Shown in pieces: positions 1-13,100 of a stretch of 64,000 nucleotides of DNA. Both the position numbers and the translations under genes were made by a program. The notes under the pieces are model-generated. The model ran no database searches and was not told where the DNA came from. It saw nothing but the letters and a program-made list of their open reading frames with translations. Location: contig OX457026.1 in assembly GCA_949752745.1 (NCBI GenBank), forward strand, positions 27,528,116 to 27,592,115. Reading direction: 5' to 3'. Position 1 is the first letter of the stretch, and each line of letters begins with the position of its first letter. The DNA comes from Protula sp. h YS-2021. Lineage: Eukaryota > Annelida > Polychaeta > Sabellida > Serpulidae.

Positions 1-1118
1 GACTTTTGTAGAAGCCCATCAGCATAATGTGCTTTACAGTTTTCGGATCGGATGGCATATTTGTTATTCAAAGTTGACGACAGCCTCAATGTTTACTTTT
101 GTACGGACGCTGCGTCAAGTCACATGATCATCAAATGTTGCTAAAATTGTTCTATTTCAAGAATGTTTGATTGGCAGTGTTTAACCATGTTATTTTTGCT
201 GAATGCGTGTTTGTTATTCCTGTGTATCCATACTAACAAAGAACGTGTTATTTGATGCCTTAACGAAGTGCAGATCAGTCTAATATGACAAGAACTATGG
301 GATACTTAAGTTCAAGGAAGTACTTGCGCAGGAATTCCTCCGTCTCTGAATATGAATTTATAAGGGAGCTAAAGTAGCCCCTTAAAATTGTTCCTTATTT
401 GAAAATCGATGTGAATTAGAGGTTTCTTTTTAATATATATACACTTCAAAAGTCAGCTGCTTTACCAAAAACCGGCAAAATGTGGCTTTACAAAATTTGT
501 TTATGTTGGTTTTGCATTCAACTTTAAAAAGAGGTATTTTCTGTAGCTAGGAATTCCGCAAATTGTACTAATTCCTTTCTTCTGTTTAATTGACCAATCA
601 AAAGTTTCAAAAACTCAGGTTCGGAAATATTCAAGAGAGATCAAGAATTAGAATAATGTTTCAATTATTTAATTGAAACGATTTTTTAAAAAGGAGATCC
701 TATCAACTAAAATTAAATACTTCAGGGAAGATACTCCCGATTACCGTCACTTGTGAGGAACTTCTTACTTCATCTTGCAAGGACAAAGAAAAACTTGCTC
801 AAACTGTGAGGAATAATTTGCAAGAAAGCTAAGGAGACTCTTAAAAATATTCCTTACATGCCCAAAACACAGGCCAGCGTAGTTTCCTTCAACCAGAGGC
901 AATTTTTTCTGAACAAGGATTTCTTAATTTTAAGGAAGATTTTGCTCCCAATAAATGGTAACTCAAATTAAAAAAAAAACAAAAAAAACAAAAGGTTTTC
1001 CCCAAATTAGGAAACATCTGCGGCAGGTGAGAAAAGAGAGTATTGTTTCCTACCTTACGTGAAAAAGTCAAGATGATTTTTAAAGATTTCTGCCAACTGT
1101 GCCTTATTCGTAATTTGG
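1..1118. other. AT-rich flank, no gene recognised
   Basis: No reading frame here resembles a known protein and no convincing exon was seen. The sequence is AT-rich. Any 5' non-coding exon of IPO13 would lie somewhere upstream of 4081, but none could be placed. Confidence 0.5.
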
Positions 1119-1135
1119 TATATATATATATCTAT

Positions 1136-1227
<92 letters not shown>
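1119..1227. repeat. (TA)n microsatellite
   Basis: A nearly pure TA dinucleotide run of about 100 bp, with a short interruption (TATCTATGG) near its left end. The Tyr-Ile open frames across it on both strands are artefacts of the repeat. Confidence 0.97.
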
Positions 1228-1228
<1 letters not shown>

Positions 1229-1579
1229 GAACAACAAATAAAAATGAACAACAGGTGCCTAAAGAACAAAAAAGCAATAGGTGCCTAAAGTGAAGTCAAC
1301 AGAGGTTTTTTTCTTCTGTCGGTGTCGATGGATTTCCTTGGGGCATAAAATGTTTTTCCTTGGAAAACATGAACTGATTTCAGTTATATGCATATTTCTA
1401 CACTGGTATTCGAGTGCGCGTAAACGCAGTGCCGCTCCCAATAGCGACTTAGGACGGTGATTTAATCACAAGAGCATGGAGACAAAATTTAGAGTGATTG
1501 CCCTGCACCTCGTCAGAGTGTGCCACCAACAAGTTGCGTTAGCACAACCTAGTGCTTTCCATCATTAGCGTGGATGAGT

Positions 1580-1655
1580 GGGACTTGGCCAGGGATAGAA
1601 CCCGAACCACAGCGCTTAGGAGCAGCGATCAGTACCGGTCGGCCAAGCTGGCAGG
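1580..1655 (-). repeat. tRNA-like SINE head (degenerate)
   Basis: On the minus strand there is an A-box-like stretch (TGGCCGACCGG) and, about 35 bases downstream, a B-box-like stretch (GGGTTCTATCC). The spacing fits a tRNA-derived promoter. It does not fold into an intact tRNA, so I read it as the head of an old tRNA-derived SINE. Confidence 0.45.
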
Positions 1656-1762
1656 TGTGCCTACCGCTCCATTGCTGTCCAACAAGTGCTTCTACGACCG
1701 TTCTGTCTATTGTGTGTAATACCTTTTTACTCAACGGACCTAATTCGCAAAAAAGTACCCAT

Positions 1763-1850
1763 AAAATAGAGGAACTATCTTTTTAAATATGCATTCGCTG
1801 TGTGTTTACAAACAACAGACATATTTTACTAGAGATCAGCTATTTTATAA
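1763..1850 (+). repeat. Dispersed repeat family D, copy 1
   Basis: This segment shares an ordered string of words with 62357-62450 (same strand), 61498-61598 (opposite strand) and the last bases of the window: a GGGACTACTTTTTAAA-like start, then CTGCTCTGTGTTTA, then AGATCAGCTGTTTTATAACA. Copies differ by substitutions and small indels. No coding capacity was recognised. Confidence 0.65.
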
Positions 1851-2336
1851 CAACGCCTACTGCTTTTGTTCAACACTCTGCACCTTCACAAGACAAGCCA
1901 GTATTCATGATCATTTTTCTCTTTATGCGGTAGAGATCTAAGAAGAAAAACCCTTTAGATGCCATATTGAGAGCAATAGCATCGAAAATTAAATATTGGT
2001 ACATTTTTACAGTATTGATTTCAATAAATTACGTTAACGTTGTCATGAGTAAGCAAGAATATGAAGATATAATTAAATATCTATATTATCGCCCACTTTT
2101 TAGACGATATGCGTAATCGAAGTTCCGTGCTTCTCGATAGTCTCTTCGATTTCAAATAAGCAAAGCAAGAATCCTAGTCGGTCAGGAATTCTCAGTGGGA
2201 TGCAGTTCAGTTGGGTTAAGTTTGCATTTTTTATGCACGAGTAGGGCGGCTAGGAAAAACCACTGCGTTCTTGAGTGTTGCAACCTTGTCTTGTTTGGAT
2301 AAGGTGGAACATCCGAGGAGATTGACTCACCGAGGT

Positions 2337-2565
2337 CTAACTATTTAAACGATTTTTAATGCGAGAGATCACGCTCCCAAATGGCTCTGATGCACTCCGG
2401 TCCCGCGGTAGGCTGTTCCTGTCCCGGATCGTGTTGGGTACGAAGCTGCACTTGTATGATAACACTTTGAAGAGCTTCGGATGGTCCCACCTGGGTAGAC
2501 GAGTACAAGGAGAGAAACATAAAATTGAACAGCACATCGTAATTGGCAAAACTGAAAATGTGTTC
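2337..2565 (-). pseudogene. 3' tail of a CR1/jockey-like LINE
   Basis: The minus strand encodes about 70 residues ending in a stop. They include the stretch YKCSFVPNTIRDRNSLP, which resembles the C-terminal end of reverse transcriptases from CR1/L2/jockey-type non-LTR retrotransposons (typical form SFFPRTIRDWNSLP). Downstream on the same strand, toward 2200, a region with repeated TGCAT-type words fits the 3' UTR of such elements. No RT catalytic region is present, so this is a dead 5'-truncated remnant. The clade is uncertain. Confidence 0.6.
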
Positions 2566-3410
2566 TTTTAATGCGAGAACAGCGTTTGCGACGGTTGTTG
2601 GATGTTTATTTACAAACTTTAAGCCACGCCATTCACTATTAAATTCTTATTATGGGTCATAATCATTTTCATCAGCCAACAGATGAGTTTGTAAATTAAC
2701 CAATTACGATGTGTTGGTCAATTTGAATGTTCCTTGCCTTGTAGGTCGTTCGAGCTCATTTAGGGGTATATGGGCTCTTTGGTGCAATCCTTTAAACATC
2801 AGAACCGGTTCTTATCATTGACATTATGATATCATCAATTTGCTTGTACCAATGATATCACTGGGCCAAGTGTTTGTTAAAACAAATAATTGACCCAAAC
2901 ATGTACCACCCGAACGAAACCTATCATGTAAACAAACGGACTTCCTACGTGAAAATTGTGAGTGTTTACAAACCATGTATTCTTTTCGGAGGTAGATTTG
3001 GACCGAACCAAAAGAATCAAAACATTCGTTCTGATTTTAGTTACGTTCGTAAAAACATCAGGTTAACCCGACCATTATTTAGTTCATGTTTTTTCACATT
3101 AGCTGTGCTTCAGAAAAGGTAATGTGGTACTGCGTTATTTAAAATTTAAATGTTCAGTGTTCTTTGTATGTACGCAGTTCCTTTACGTTTCTTCCCTGTT
3201 GTTATTCTAACATTAAATTTAACCTTTTAAAGGTGATGAGAAATATTTCTTTTCTTTTGTTTAAACTGTCATGTGATGTCACCTGAGGTTAGGTTCTTAA
3301 CCGGAAGAAACCTCGGCTACGGTCACTTATAACTGGTTCCAATTAAATCTGAAAAGAACAGGTAGTTCTAGAACCAGTTATTAGACCGGTAAGAAGTGAT
3401 ACCCAGTGCT

Positions 3411-3660
3411 TTTATCAACAACGTATTTTCTTGACTTGCAAATAGGAAACTATGAAAAAATTGAAAAACCAATAACATTTTTAAAATTTAAAATTTCAGT
3501 AGGTTATTCAATACTAAACTACCGACATTTTAATAAACAGTCAAAAGTTAATTCAATTTTTCAATATTTTTATTTTCCTTGGCCAAAAGATAAAAATTTA
3601 CAGTGCTTAACTTATTTTTATCCCTTGGTAAGAAAAATGAAGCATTATTGATTAGAGAAT
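3411..3660. repeat. Dispersed repeat family E, copy A
   Basis: About 250 bp that recur with indels at 4532-4733. Shared landmarks are TTTATCAACAACGTATTTTC at the left, CTACCGACATTTTAATAAA in the middle and GAAAAATGAAGCATTATTGA at the right. The ORF through it is not conserved between copies, so it is non-coding. Confidence 0.85.
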
Positions 3661-4093
3661 AGGTAAGAAGTTACGTCCAAAAGAATACAGGCAAAAATTG
3701 ACCCAAAGTTATTAGAATAACAAAGGCGAAAACAAAAGTGTAGCTCTTTGTGAAGACCTGGCAAGAATGGGTCAAGCACAGCATTGAACGAATAATATCA
3801 TTCGTGCAGCTGTTTTTCTGCTAAAAATGAATTCAAACAGAGTGGCTAACTTGAGTTTTGTTCCACGGAGTTTTTGTGAAATCTGGTTCTCTAATGAGTT
3901 TTCACCCAAATGAGGCTTTTCGTATTTTGCGCAGTTATCTGAAGTTTGTCATTGCAGATGCCAAAAAAAAGTGGTAGGGGAGGTTGTTCTCATGGGGTCT
4001 TTTTCCGCGGATTTTCTCTATCTACCTAAAATAACTAGTTGAAGTTCAATTATCTAAGTGTGTATTATTTTCTCCTTGCAGACGCGTTTACCT

Positions 4094-4123
4094 ATGGCAA
4101 CTCAAGACTTGATGATAACTTGA
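4094..4123 (+). promoter_or_regulatory. Upstream ORF in IPO13 leader
   Basis: A nine-codon ORF (MATQDLMIT, then TGA) ends four bases before the IPO13 ATG at 4128. A splice acceptor (CTCCTTGCAG, ending 4081) precedes it, so this leader segment is probably the start of the first coding exon and a 5' non-coding exon lies upstream. A uORF this short and close would be expected to modulate initiation by leaky scanning or reinitiation; that is inference. Confidence 0.55.
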
Positions 4124-4127
4124 GGAA

Positions 4128-7100
4128 ATGGAATTTACAGCAGAAAATGTAGAAAAGGTATTCTCTTTTTTTTTCGTTTTTTTTTCTTTTAAAGAAGATC
4201 TTTCCGCTCCAATATACAAAGGAAAGAAAAAAAAGTAATGACGATAGTGTTGGAAAAGCAGTGAATATTTGTTTAGTCGACATTTGAACACTCGAAATAT
4301 TGAAGAGTTTCGTAGCCTCTCCGTTTTTTTTCCACTTCAAATCTTTACGGTATCTGATAATCCGAAATATTTCCAATTTAAAAATGCTTGTTAACGCCAC
4401 ATTCTGGTGATTTCCGAAAAGTAGTTCACACAAAATATACAGCATTTATTTTACAGTCAAATTTAGTTGTATAATTCGAATGTTACAGAAATCGAAACTT
4501 TTTCATTATTTCGTCATGTTATTTTGCAGATTTTATCAACAACGTATTTTCTTGACTTGCAAATAACATTTTTAAAATTTCAGTTGGTTGTTGAATACTG
4601 AACTACCGACATTTTAATAAAAACAGTCAAAATGTTAATTCAACTTTTTAATATTTTTATTTTTCTTTGGCCAAAAGATAAGAATTTACAGTGCTCAACT
4701 TATTTGGTAAGAAAAATGAAGCATTATTGATTGACTTCTGGAATAGCCTACCAAAAATTATCTTGTTTCTTAGTTGCTTCAGATTCTTATTTTAAATAAT
4801 ACGGTGTTACATAAATATCGGTTTTATCACTCTGCAGGCTGTGCAGCAGTTTTACCACGATGCGGCAAGTCAACAAGAAATCAACAAATGGCTAATGAAT
4901 GCCCAGATCTCTGCCCAGGCCTGGCAGTACCCGTGGCTGTTACTAGCCACCGATAAGGTGCCGATTTGGTACTTGGTTGCAGTATTATGTGCAGATCTTT
5001 TCCTTGCTTAGAAGATGTTTCTTTTGTGAAAATCTGTGTTGTTACTGTAATTAAACTGCTGACAAGTTTATAAATGTGCTGAAGTTTTACTATGTACAAA
5101 AATATAAAATCACAAGCGTGTAGTAATTTTGCAGTATGGTGTTTTACAAAAAGGTTTTTGAAAAAGTACGTTGGTTAGCATCGATATTTTAACGTGCTGT
5201 GTATAAACCTTGTGCAGTATATCTTCACATCGAGATAACTGTTGACAACACCTCTGGCATTTCTCATCACATGTCACCATCCCCGTTCTGTGCTGCGATC
5301 CCCGATACGCGTTTCGATACTGGTCTATGTGTCCTAGTATCAGCGTTACATCCGCGCTGTTTTATGACCGCGACTGTTGCATGAATTCGTCTCTGCTTTC
5401 GTTACAGCCTGCAGAAGTTCAATTCTTTGGTGCAAGCAGTCTGCACATAAAAATTTCCCGGTTCTGGTACGTACCAAAACGAATCTTACTTTGATTGTGT
5501 GTTGAAAATAAGTGGTAAATGTTATGCAAATAAAGACAGATGAAAAAAAGTTCGAAGGCTAGAGTTACAGAGGCAGCTTCTTGTTTATTAATGGAATGGA
5601 TATCTTCCACTGGGGATTCTTTCGTAGCTGAGAATGAGAAAAAACTTAACTATGCTTAAGTCACTGGAGAGGTTGGCTGTCTAAGGACGAGAACATTAAA
5701 TTTCGCTCTCACTCCATTCAAAAAAGTAGTTTGAGTCTCTCGCCACTAAGAGCGTGGCACAGCGCGTATCCGGTAATTAAAACAATGATATCTACTGGAG
5801 ACCGCCCAATGTGAGTGCGAGAAGGGGATAAGTACACTGGTTTATGATACTTTGAGATGTTTGGTGCTACTATCCAATGCAGGAGAATGTTGTTATACCT
5901 CGGATGCATTGTAAATTTAGAATGAATTATTAAATAGACACAGACAAACAGACTCATTGAGAAAATGTTTTGAAATTTGATTCGGCTTTTTTTAACGTTG
6001 CCTGGTGATGACAAGGTACCAGATTTTGTTCTAGGGTACCGAGAATACCGAGTTTTTTAACGTGTTGGTCAAGCTCTTGGTCATTGCTAGTTTAATGCAC
6101 CCCAAGGGCTGGTGATAGAAACAAAATGGCGGCAAAGTATAAAATATGCTAATTGTAATCCCACATAAGCATTTGTTAAGCTGACCAGGACCATAGTTCA
6201 GGTCAAACTGACCACGTGTTGTTGAAAACAGGGCTACGTTGTCGACGAGTTGTCGAATAGTGACTCAACAAATGGGTACTGTAAATAAAGTTAAAACCAG
6301 CGACGGCACTTTGTCGGGTGCTGTTGTGAAAGTGAAGCTTTGTATTTAGCAAGGTAAAAAATATTTGGGTACTCTGTGAAATGCTATTGGAAGAACGGTT
6401 TTCTTTTAAAAACTAAACTTTATATTTTTGCAATTGTTGTAATTTCTTAATTACAGAAAAACTGTAAATATTGTACCATTCGATAAACTTATTAGTGTTC
6501 AAAATTTTAGGAGATGTTTTGGGTAATTCTATTTGTGGTTATAATTTTTTTACGATTTATTGAATTTAGGGGACAGTTAAACCCAGATCAAATCGCCTTA
6601 CTACGAACCCAGTTACTGGAGAACGTCGTGAAATATGTCACTGGCCCTAAGATAGTCTTTACCCGGCTGTGTGTTGCGGTAAGCAATAGATTATTTTTCG
6701 CTATAATCGTATCTTTGCTTTTTGCTTACCAGCGTATCTGCTCCCCGCCTAACAAGTGATATTAATAGTTGAAAGTATGTTGTTCAATTAAGTATTTCAA
6801 TTGTTCAGAGAAAAACTGCTTAATTTTTCGAGTAGACGCACAGTGTTTGAGGCAGAAACTAACTTGCTGTCCCTCGCGTAGATTAGGCTGCGGACCAGAG
6901 AAATCTGTAGTGAAATAGTCTGGTAACTTAAGTTGTCGCTTTAGCTACCAAGGCAACTTAAAAGTTTTGGTTTCAATTCCCTTGCTATTCAAACGGCAGT
7001 TAACATTTTGATACTATTTATCCTGTTTTTATCCCACCAAAAAAGTCCTAAATTGCAAGTAAAGAGGTATGGCTTTGGAGTTTATTCAAGAAAATTTGTC

Positions 7101-10100
7101 ACATATGTCACAAGAAAATTTATTAGTCAGTTTCAGCCTTGGTATTTTACATTTAAAATTATCTGGAGAGTAATATTATGGAGAGATGTTGGAGGGTGTT
7201 TATACATAGATAATAAAAAGTAATGTGACATGGGTTTGTGGTGGATTTCACTCGTCATCGTTAGATTACGTGCTTGCAGTTGTCGTCGTTAGTCTTGCAA
7301 ACGACGCCGGAGTTATGGCCCGATGCGGTGCCACAAATCATCAATACCTTCCAGGAACAGAACCTGCCACATTTACAGGTGGGTGTGCATGGAACTACTT
7401 TATAGTACCATCAGTGCTGTGGCAGTAACGCTGAGAAATGAATAAAGGATTCAGAGAATGAATGTTCAAAGAAGCTGTACTTGTTCCTCAGTAAAAACAA
7501 TACTGTGAGCGTGGTGAATAAAGGCTACAGCACCGTTTTGCGATTTGAGCTCAGTTCAGCTTAGAGACACTCCCGCAAAGCTTGACGTGTAAGAAAACGA
7601 TTATGGGCTTAACTTTATTGAAAGCAGGCTGATATCTTGATACAATTTGCTCAACGCTACTTTAGCAGTTAGTATGACTGTATTTTATGAGTATAATTTA
7701 TATAACAACATGTACATTTGTTACGCTGCTATAGAACAAATAATATTTTACTATAATAACAGCCAGCTCCTTCAGTTGTAAGAACCGTGTTATGTTTTTT
7801 TTTTGTTTCAGTCAACCCAAGTGTGTATACTTTTACTTGAAATTCTAACAGTATTACCAGAAGAGGTAAGTATCCCGGAGTGTAATTCATCCTCAATAAG
7901 TTCCAGTTACTGGTTAGAATGTCTAAACTGTACATCAGTTTTATAGTTTATTTAAACCGTCGAATCGGAACAGAAATTTTGAAATTTGATAGCTCTCAAG
8001 AACACTGCTGTTACTGAAGATTAGTTGTTTTTCGGGTGGTTTTACACGAGAGTCGACCGCAGTTGTTGAATTATTTACACAGGATTAGATCATCTTTCAT
8101 ATAATTAAACTAAAATCTTAACAACTTTTGTACTGTACACAAAAAATATTTTAAGAAAAAAAAATTAAAGTTCTGCTCTTAAGATCAGAGTAAGTGTTTG
8201 GGATAATAGCCTTGGAACCACAGCCCAACACGAAATAACCGCGCAAAATTTACACATTTCCATTGTTATTATGATGTTTCAGTTAAGTACGGCATATTTA
8301 GCACCACATCGTTTAGGAATCGTGAGGCATGAACTGAGGAAAGCAATACCCCAAGGTAAACCGAGCATAACTGAAGAGATTGAAAAGTTATATGACTGAA
8401 AAAAGGTCGTTTGATTACCGTAATTTCTCGTGTATATTGCGCAATTTTTTCCACGCTTTTTGGCCAAAAGTTAGGGGTGCGCAATATACACGAGAAATTA
8501 TGGTTTAAATTACGCGCAATATACACGTGCGGAGTTAAATGAAATAAATTTTTTTTTACCTCAAATATTTTATTGATGTCATGGCATGTGACAGTGTCAC
8601 GTGTCGTAAACTGATAAATACTATAAACTGCTCAGTCTAGAATTAAAATCTATCAAAAATATCAAAGCTCCAGTGTTATAAAACTGAGTTCTGACGTGAT
8701 ATACAATTAACTATCCAATAGCGGTTGCTTAAAAACAGTACTAGTAATAGCTAAAGTATTCATGAACACTGGACTCGGTTCACGAATCCTCAATTTCGAA
8801 ACCATGGAATTCTGTTCTCTTGTGGTAAGAGATGCGCTATTTAAAGTGTTATTTTTAGGCGGTTTGCTTGTAAAAAGGCCCAAACTGGGGGTGCGCAATA
8901 TACTTGGGGGCGCAATAAACACAGGAAATTACAGTAGTCCATTGGCTGTTTGATGCAATTACCAATGAAACGGTGGGGAAATGGTGGTCTTTTCTTAGAT
9001 ATCGTGTCGATATCTGCAAAAATGATCGCCAGATCAAAATGACGCAGCGTGCAGTTAGGATACGCATTGTAGATGTGCAGCGACGGGTTAATTTAGAAAT
9101 CGTTGGCAAATATGCTCAAATGACAATTTATTGCTGTTAAAACTATTAACTTTTTGACACATCGGCTATTTTTGGTTCACACTATTTGGCAGCCATGCCT
9201 AAAGGGGGTGACTTGTTGTTTGTTTTAGAACCAGTATCTATCTGATATATATTCGGCAAATAAGCAAACTCTCAATTTTAGCATTTATGCTGAAATGGTT
9301 CAGACTGCTTTGCACCAAACTTGAGTCAAAGGAAACCTATGAGTGAGTGTCGTATTAGGTGCATAATGTCAAGGAAATTATCGAGTTTTTGTTTATAAAG
9401 CTCTAACAGTAAAATGCTGAAATAAAAGATGTAAACACAAAACAACATTGCTCATAGGAAGTATGGCTAGTAAGTTATATAGTTAACCTAGATGTCCACG
9501 TCATGTTCTAGTGCTCCATACATTAGAATCGGTACTTACTGTGGCCTCCCCGGAACAGGCGTTTGAACAAGCGCTCAGATGCCTGTCCTCGTGGGTACAA
9601 TTTGGCGTGCCCTTACCGGAACTAGAGCGACTGTCGCTTCAAGTGTTCCACGCTCTCAACAATGATGTCTATTTTGATTCGGCGATTGAAGCGCTGGTAC
9701 AGCTGTTCTTACATCATGAGAATTACAAGTAAGTACACTAAGAAATTTGGCCCTGGGGCCCCATGACTAAAACCCGCTCCGAACCCGGGGCCCCGAACCC
9801 TTGGCTTTGCCAATATGGTTCACTATACATATGCTTGATACCCTTGTCTTTTATAGTGATGTAAGTGTGTCTCAGGTAAACGATGAAAAACATGCATTCT
9901 GTTGTCAGAAAATACTGTGTTGCGTAATAACGATGGTTTTATGACGACAGAATACACTATATTGAATGTTTTAACTGAATTAAAACGGGGCTGTATCTGA
10001 AAGTTGGCTTTCGGAGCTACAAAAATCCACGCTAAATATTTCATGATAGTTCTTGGCGCCTCCCCCACCCCCACACCTCCCCTGTTTTTTTTCAGTGGCA

Positions 10101-13100
10101 TTGAGCTGTAATTTTCCTTGTTAGGGAAAAGTAATCAAATGCTCGTCCACGTTGTGAATCTCATTCACAGCACGTAAAATCATTCACCATCCGCCGTGGA
10201 CCGGATCCGAATCAGTGAGGTCGGGGTTGGTTTTCTTCCCGAAAAATATTTCTTACCTTCCATGGGAAGAAATATGGAAAGAAACCTCTTTTTTCCAAGA
10301 AGAACTGGAAGAAATTGCGAACAACAAAATATGCCATTACAACAGGTTGATGTTAAGTACCAGTTGATTTAGGGACTCACTAGTCACTATCACAACAAAG
10401 GCAAGCGAAATTTTCCCTGCTTGGAACAAGTAAACAAGTTATACTCAGATGACCGTCAAGTTGGAGTTTTCGGTTCTGCTCTGTACGTGCTACGATCAGC
10501 CTCCCCCCCCCCTCCCCCTCCATTGTTAAAATGTGTGCTCAAAGCAGTATTGGAAATCAGGTCTTGAAATGTGAAGAGAACACCACACGTTTAAGACACA
10601 AATGTTGAAAAAAGGATCATGGAGGGAACTAGCAGAAGATATTCCACTCTTGTTGAACGCTGTATTCTACCCTTAGTAAAGGGCACTACCTCTGATAAGC
10701 GCTCATTTTCAAGTTTTATATAACACTTTTCTGGGCTTGCACAGTGTTTGTGTGAGTGCTTTTCTGTGTAAAAACTGTGAAAATGTACAGAGTAATAAAC
10801 ATAGTAATGTACACATAGTATGCATAGAACGGGGTCCCGGGTCATTTTCACCCCGGGATTGAGTATGTCCCCGCGGGTAACCGGGTAACCCAACCCAACC
10901 CTGTTGTAAAATGCTTTCCGTAGATTGACTATAGAGTTCATGGAAAAAAGGATCTATTTGACAATATAATCCGAAATAAAGAAAATGAATGTGTCACCGC
11001 GGGTACCCTTGGTCCTGGGTAATAGGACCCAACGCTGTTGTCAAATTCTTTCTGTAGATTAGCTATAAAGGATCTATTTAACAATATAATGTGAAATAAA
11101 GAAGACGTCTTGTAAAACTAAACATGAAAGTGTTATTGCTTTCCATGTAGTGGTGCAGTAGCTGACATCTGGGTGTTTCTATGCACAGGTACCCAAACAG
11201 TATTGCTAAACTGTTGCCAAACGTGCTAGCCCTGCAAAACATATGGACGGCCGCGGTGGAGCACCATGACATGGTCAGTTCATGCCGCACGTGTTGTTTA
11301 CGTGACAAATAAAAGCTATTATTGAAGCATAATTTTGTTAATGATTTCAATTTCGGGTTACTTTTCAGGTGATTAGAAGTTATTGGGGGTTGGAGAAAGG
11401 GGGGGGGGGGGAGGTTGCTTGAAAATACGTGGGAAGGTTTGGTGGTCGGAAAGGTCAAGACGTTTGGTGGGACGGGCAGATCTCTTAACCTGTCCGTCTG
11501 ACTGGGCAGGTGTTAAAAAGATAACTAAAGCTCTGATGTGCATTTTGGGAAGAGGAGGGGGGGGGGGGGGGGTGTTGGCTAGTCGAGTTGGTGAAGAAAG
11601 TTGTAAAGTTGATCGTTTTCTATGAAAAAACAGTATGGCTTGTAAAATGGTTAACAAGTAGGCGCAATGCCTGGTCGTTCTGGGGAAGGTTACCACTTAT
11701 TATCTAGACGTAGCAAGTCTTTCTGGTTGCAGTTTATTGATTATCATCTTTGAGTATTAACAGATGATTTCTCATAAAAACAACATTTTGAACATGTGTG
11801 TAGGGAACGAAAATTCCCTGTGGATGTAATAACGCGTTACGTAATTTTTTAAAGACTTAGCACTGCGTACAAACTTTGCACTCCCCTGGGTATTATTGGG
11901 TAACAGTTTTCAGAAGTTTGCACTTCATTTTGTAACATTTGATGAAGCCACTGCGAGCCATGGGTTTACGGGCACACAGGCGTGAAAACGGGTACACTGA
12001 AGGCGACTTCGCTTGTTTCAGGAGAAACTACAAGGGTTGACGAAGTTAATCGTGACCGTGGCTGACCAGAACACGAAGCTAATCCTGTCACACTGCCGCG
12101 GCTCCGACCACGAGAGACACCTAGTGCTTTTATTAGTCAACATGGTCCTGGTAAGAGGAGCGCGCGAAAAATCTCTCCGCCCCCCCCCCCCCCGGAGAAA
12201 CCCCCTTACCTACCCCCTCGAAAAATAAAACGCCTCATGAGAAAATCTCTCAATTTCGGCAACCGCGGAGAAAAGGCCCCGATTTTTGTCATACGGGGGG
12301 GGGAGCTTTTTTCCAGGTGCCATTTTTTTCTGAAAAAATATGCCAGAAACATGAAAAGATAAGGAGGGTGGGTGTAGGCTTCTGATATTACTTTACAATG
12401 TTTTTAGGTGTACCATATCATATCGGTGTGGTGCTGTTGTCATTATGCTCAATAGGGGTATTATATAAATAAACGAGTCTTTTCAGCAGATTTCGTTCTA
12501 ATTGCGATTCTCAGTACTGAACAACTCGTTGATTTATTCATTTCTGAAAGTGTTGCTTTGTTATTTTCGAAAAAGACAATTGAAGGGGTCCATGCATAAA
12601 CTTGATAACTCCACTTATCAGGAAAATGCACTATTACCACTACGGTATTTCTTGGCCTCTGTTCTATCACATATGTAAGTCTTACGCCTCACAACCGATT
12701 AGAAGTGGGTATTTTTTAGGAAAATGCGATGGGAAAAACCTATGTTTGTTACTAAAATTTCAAACTTTAAAAGCGTTTTTCTCCACTGCTGATAACTGCA
12801 GTTATCAAGTTTCTGCATGGACCCCTTCAATTATATCACTGATTGATTTGTGTGTTTGCAGCAGTGTACAGGAATTAAGGGCTACTACCCCGTAGACGAA
12901 TGTTGTAGTGATTTGCCGTTTGGCTTCTGGTATAATTTACAGGTATGTTAGGACCGACCATTGTACTTGTACATAAGCAGTAGTGCCCTTTAGAAAGTTA
13001 TGTAGCAATATCAACACAGAAGAAGACATTAAGACAGTGGTACTTTGTGGACTGTCAGGAATGAACAAATCCTGCCTTGAGGAGTTTTCTATTGTTTACT

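Noticed and set aside
1043..1288. Open frames across the TA repeat
   Set aside because: They consist of Tyr-Ile repeats from the microsatellite and occur on both strands.
3406..3651. 81-codon frame in the family E repeat
   Set aside because: The second copy at 4532 has indels that destroy the frame, so it is not conserved as protein.
7008..7223. 71-codon frame on + strand in IPO13 intron 4
   Set aside because: Lies between two well-supported exons, begins with TTG and matches nothing in the karyopherin.
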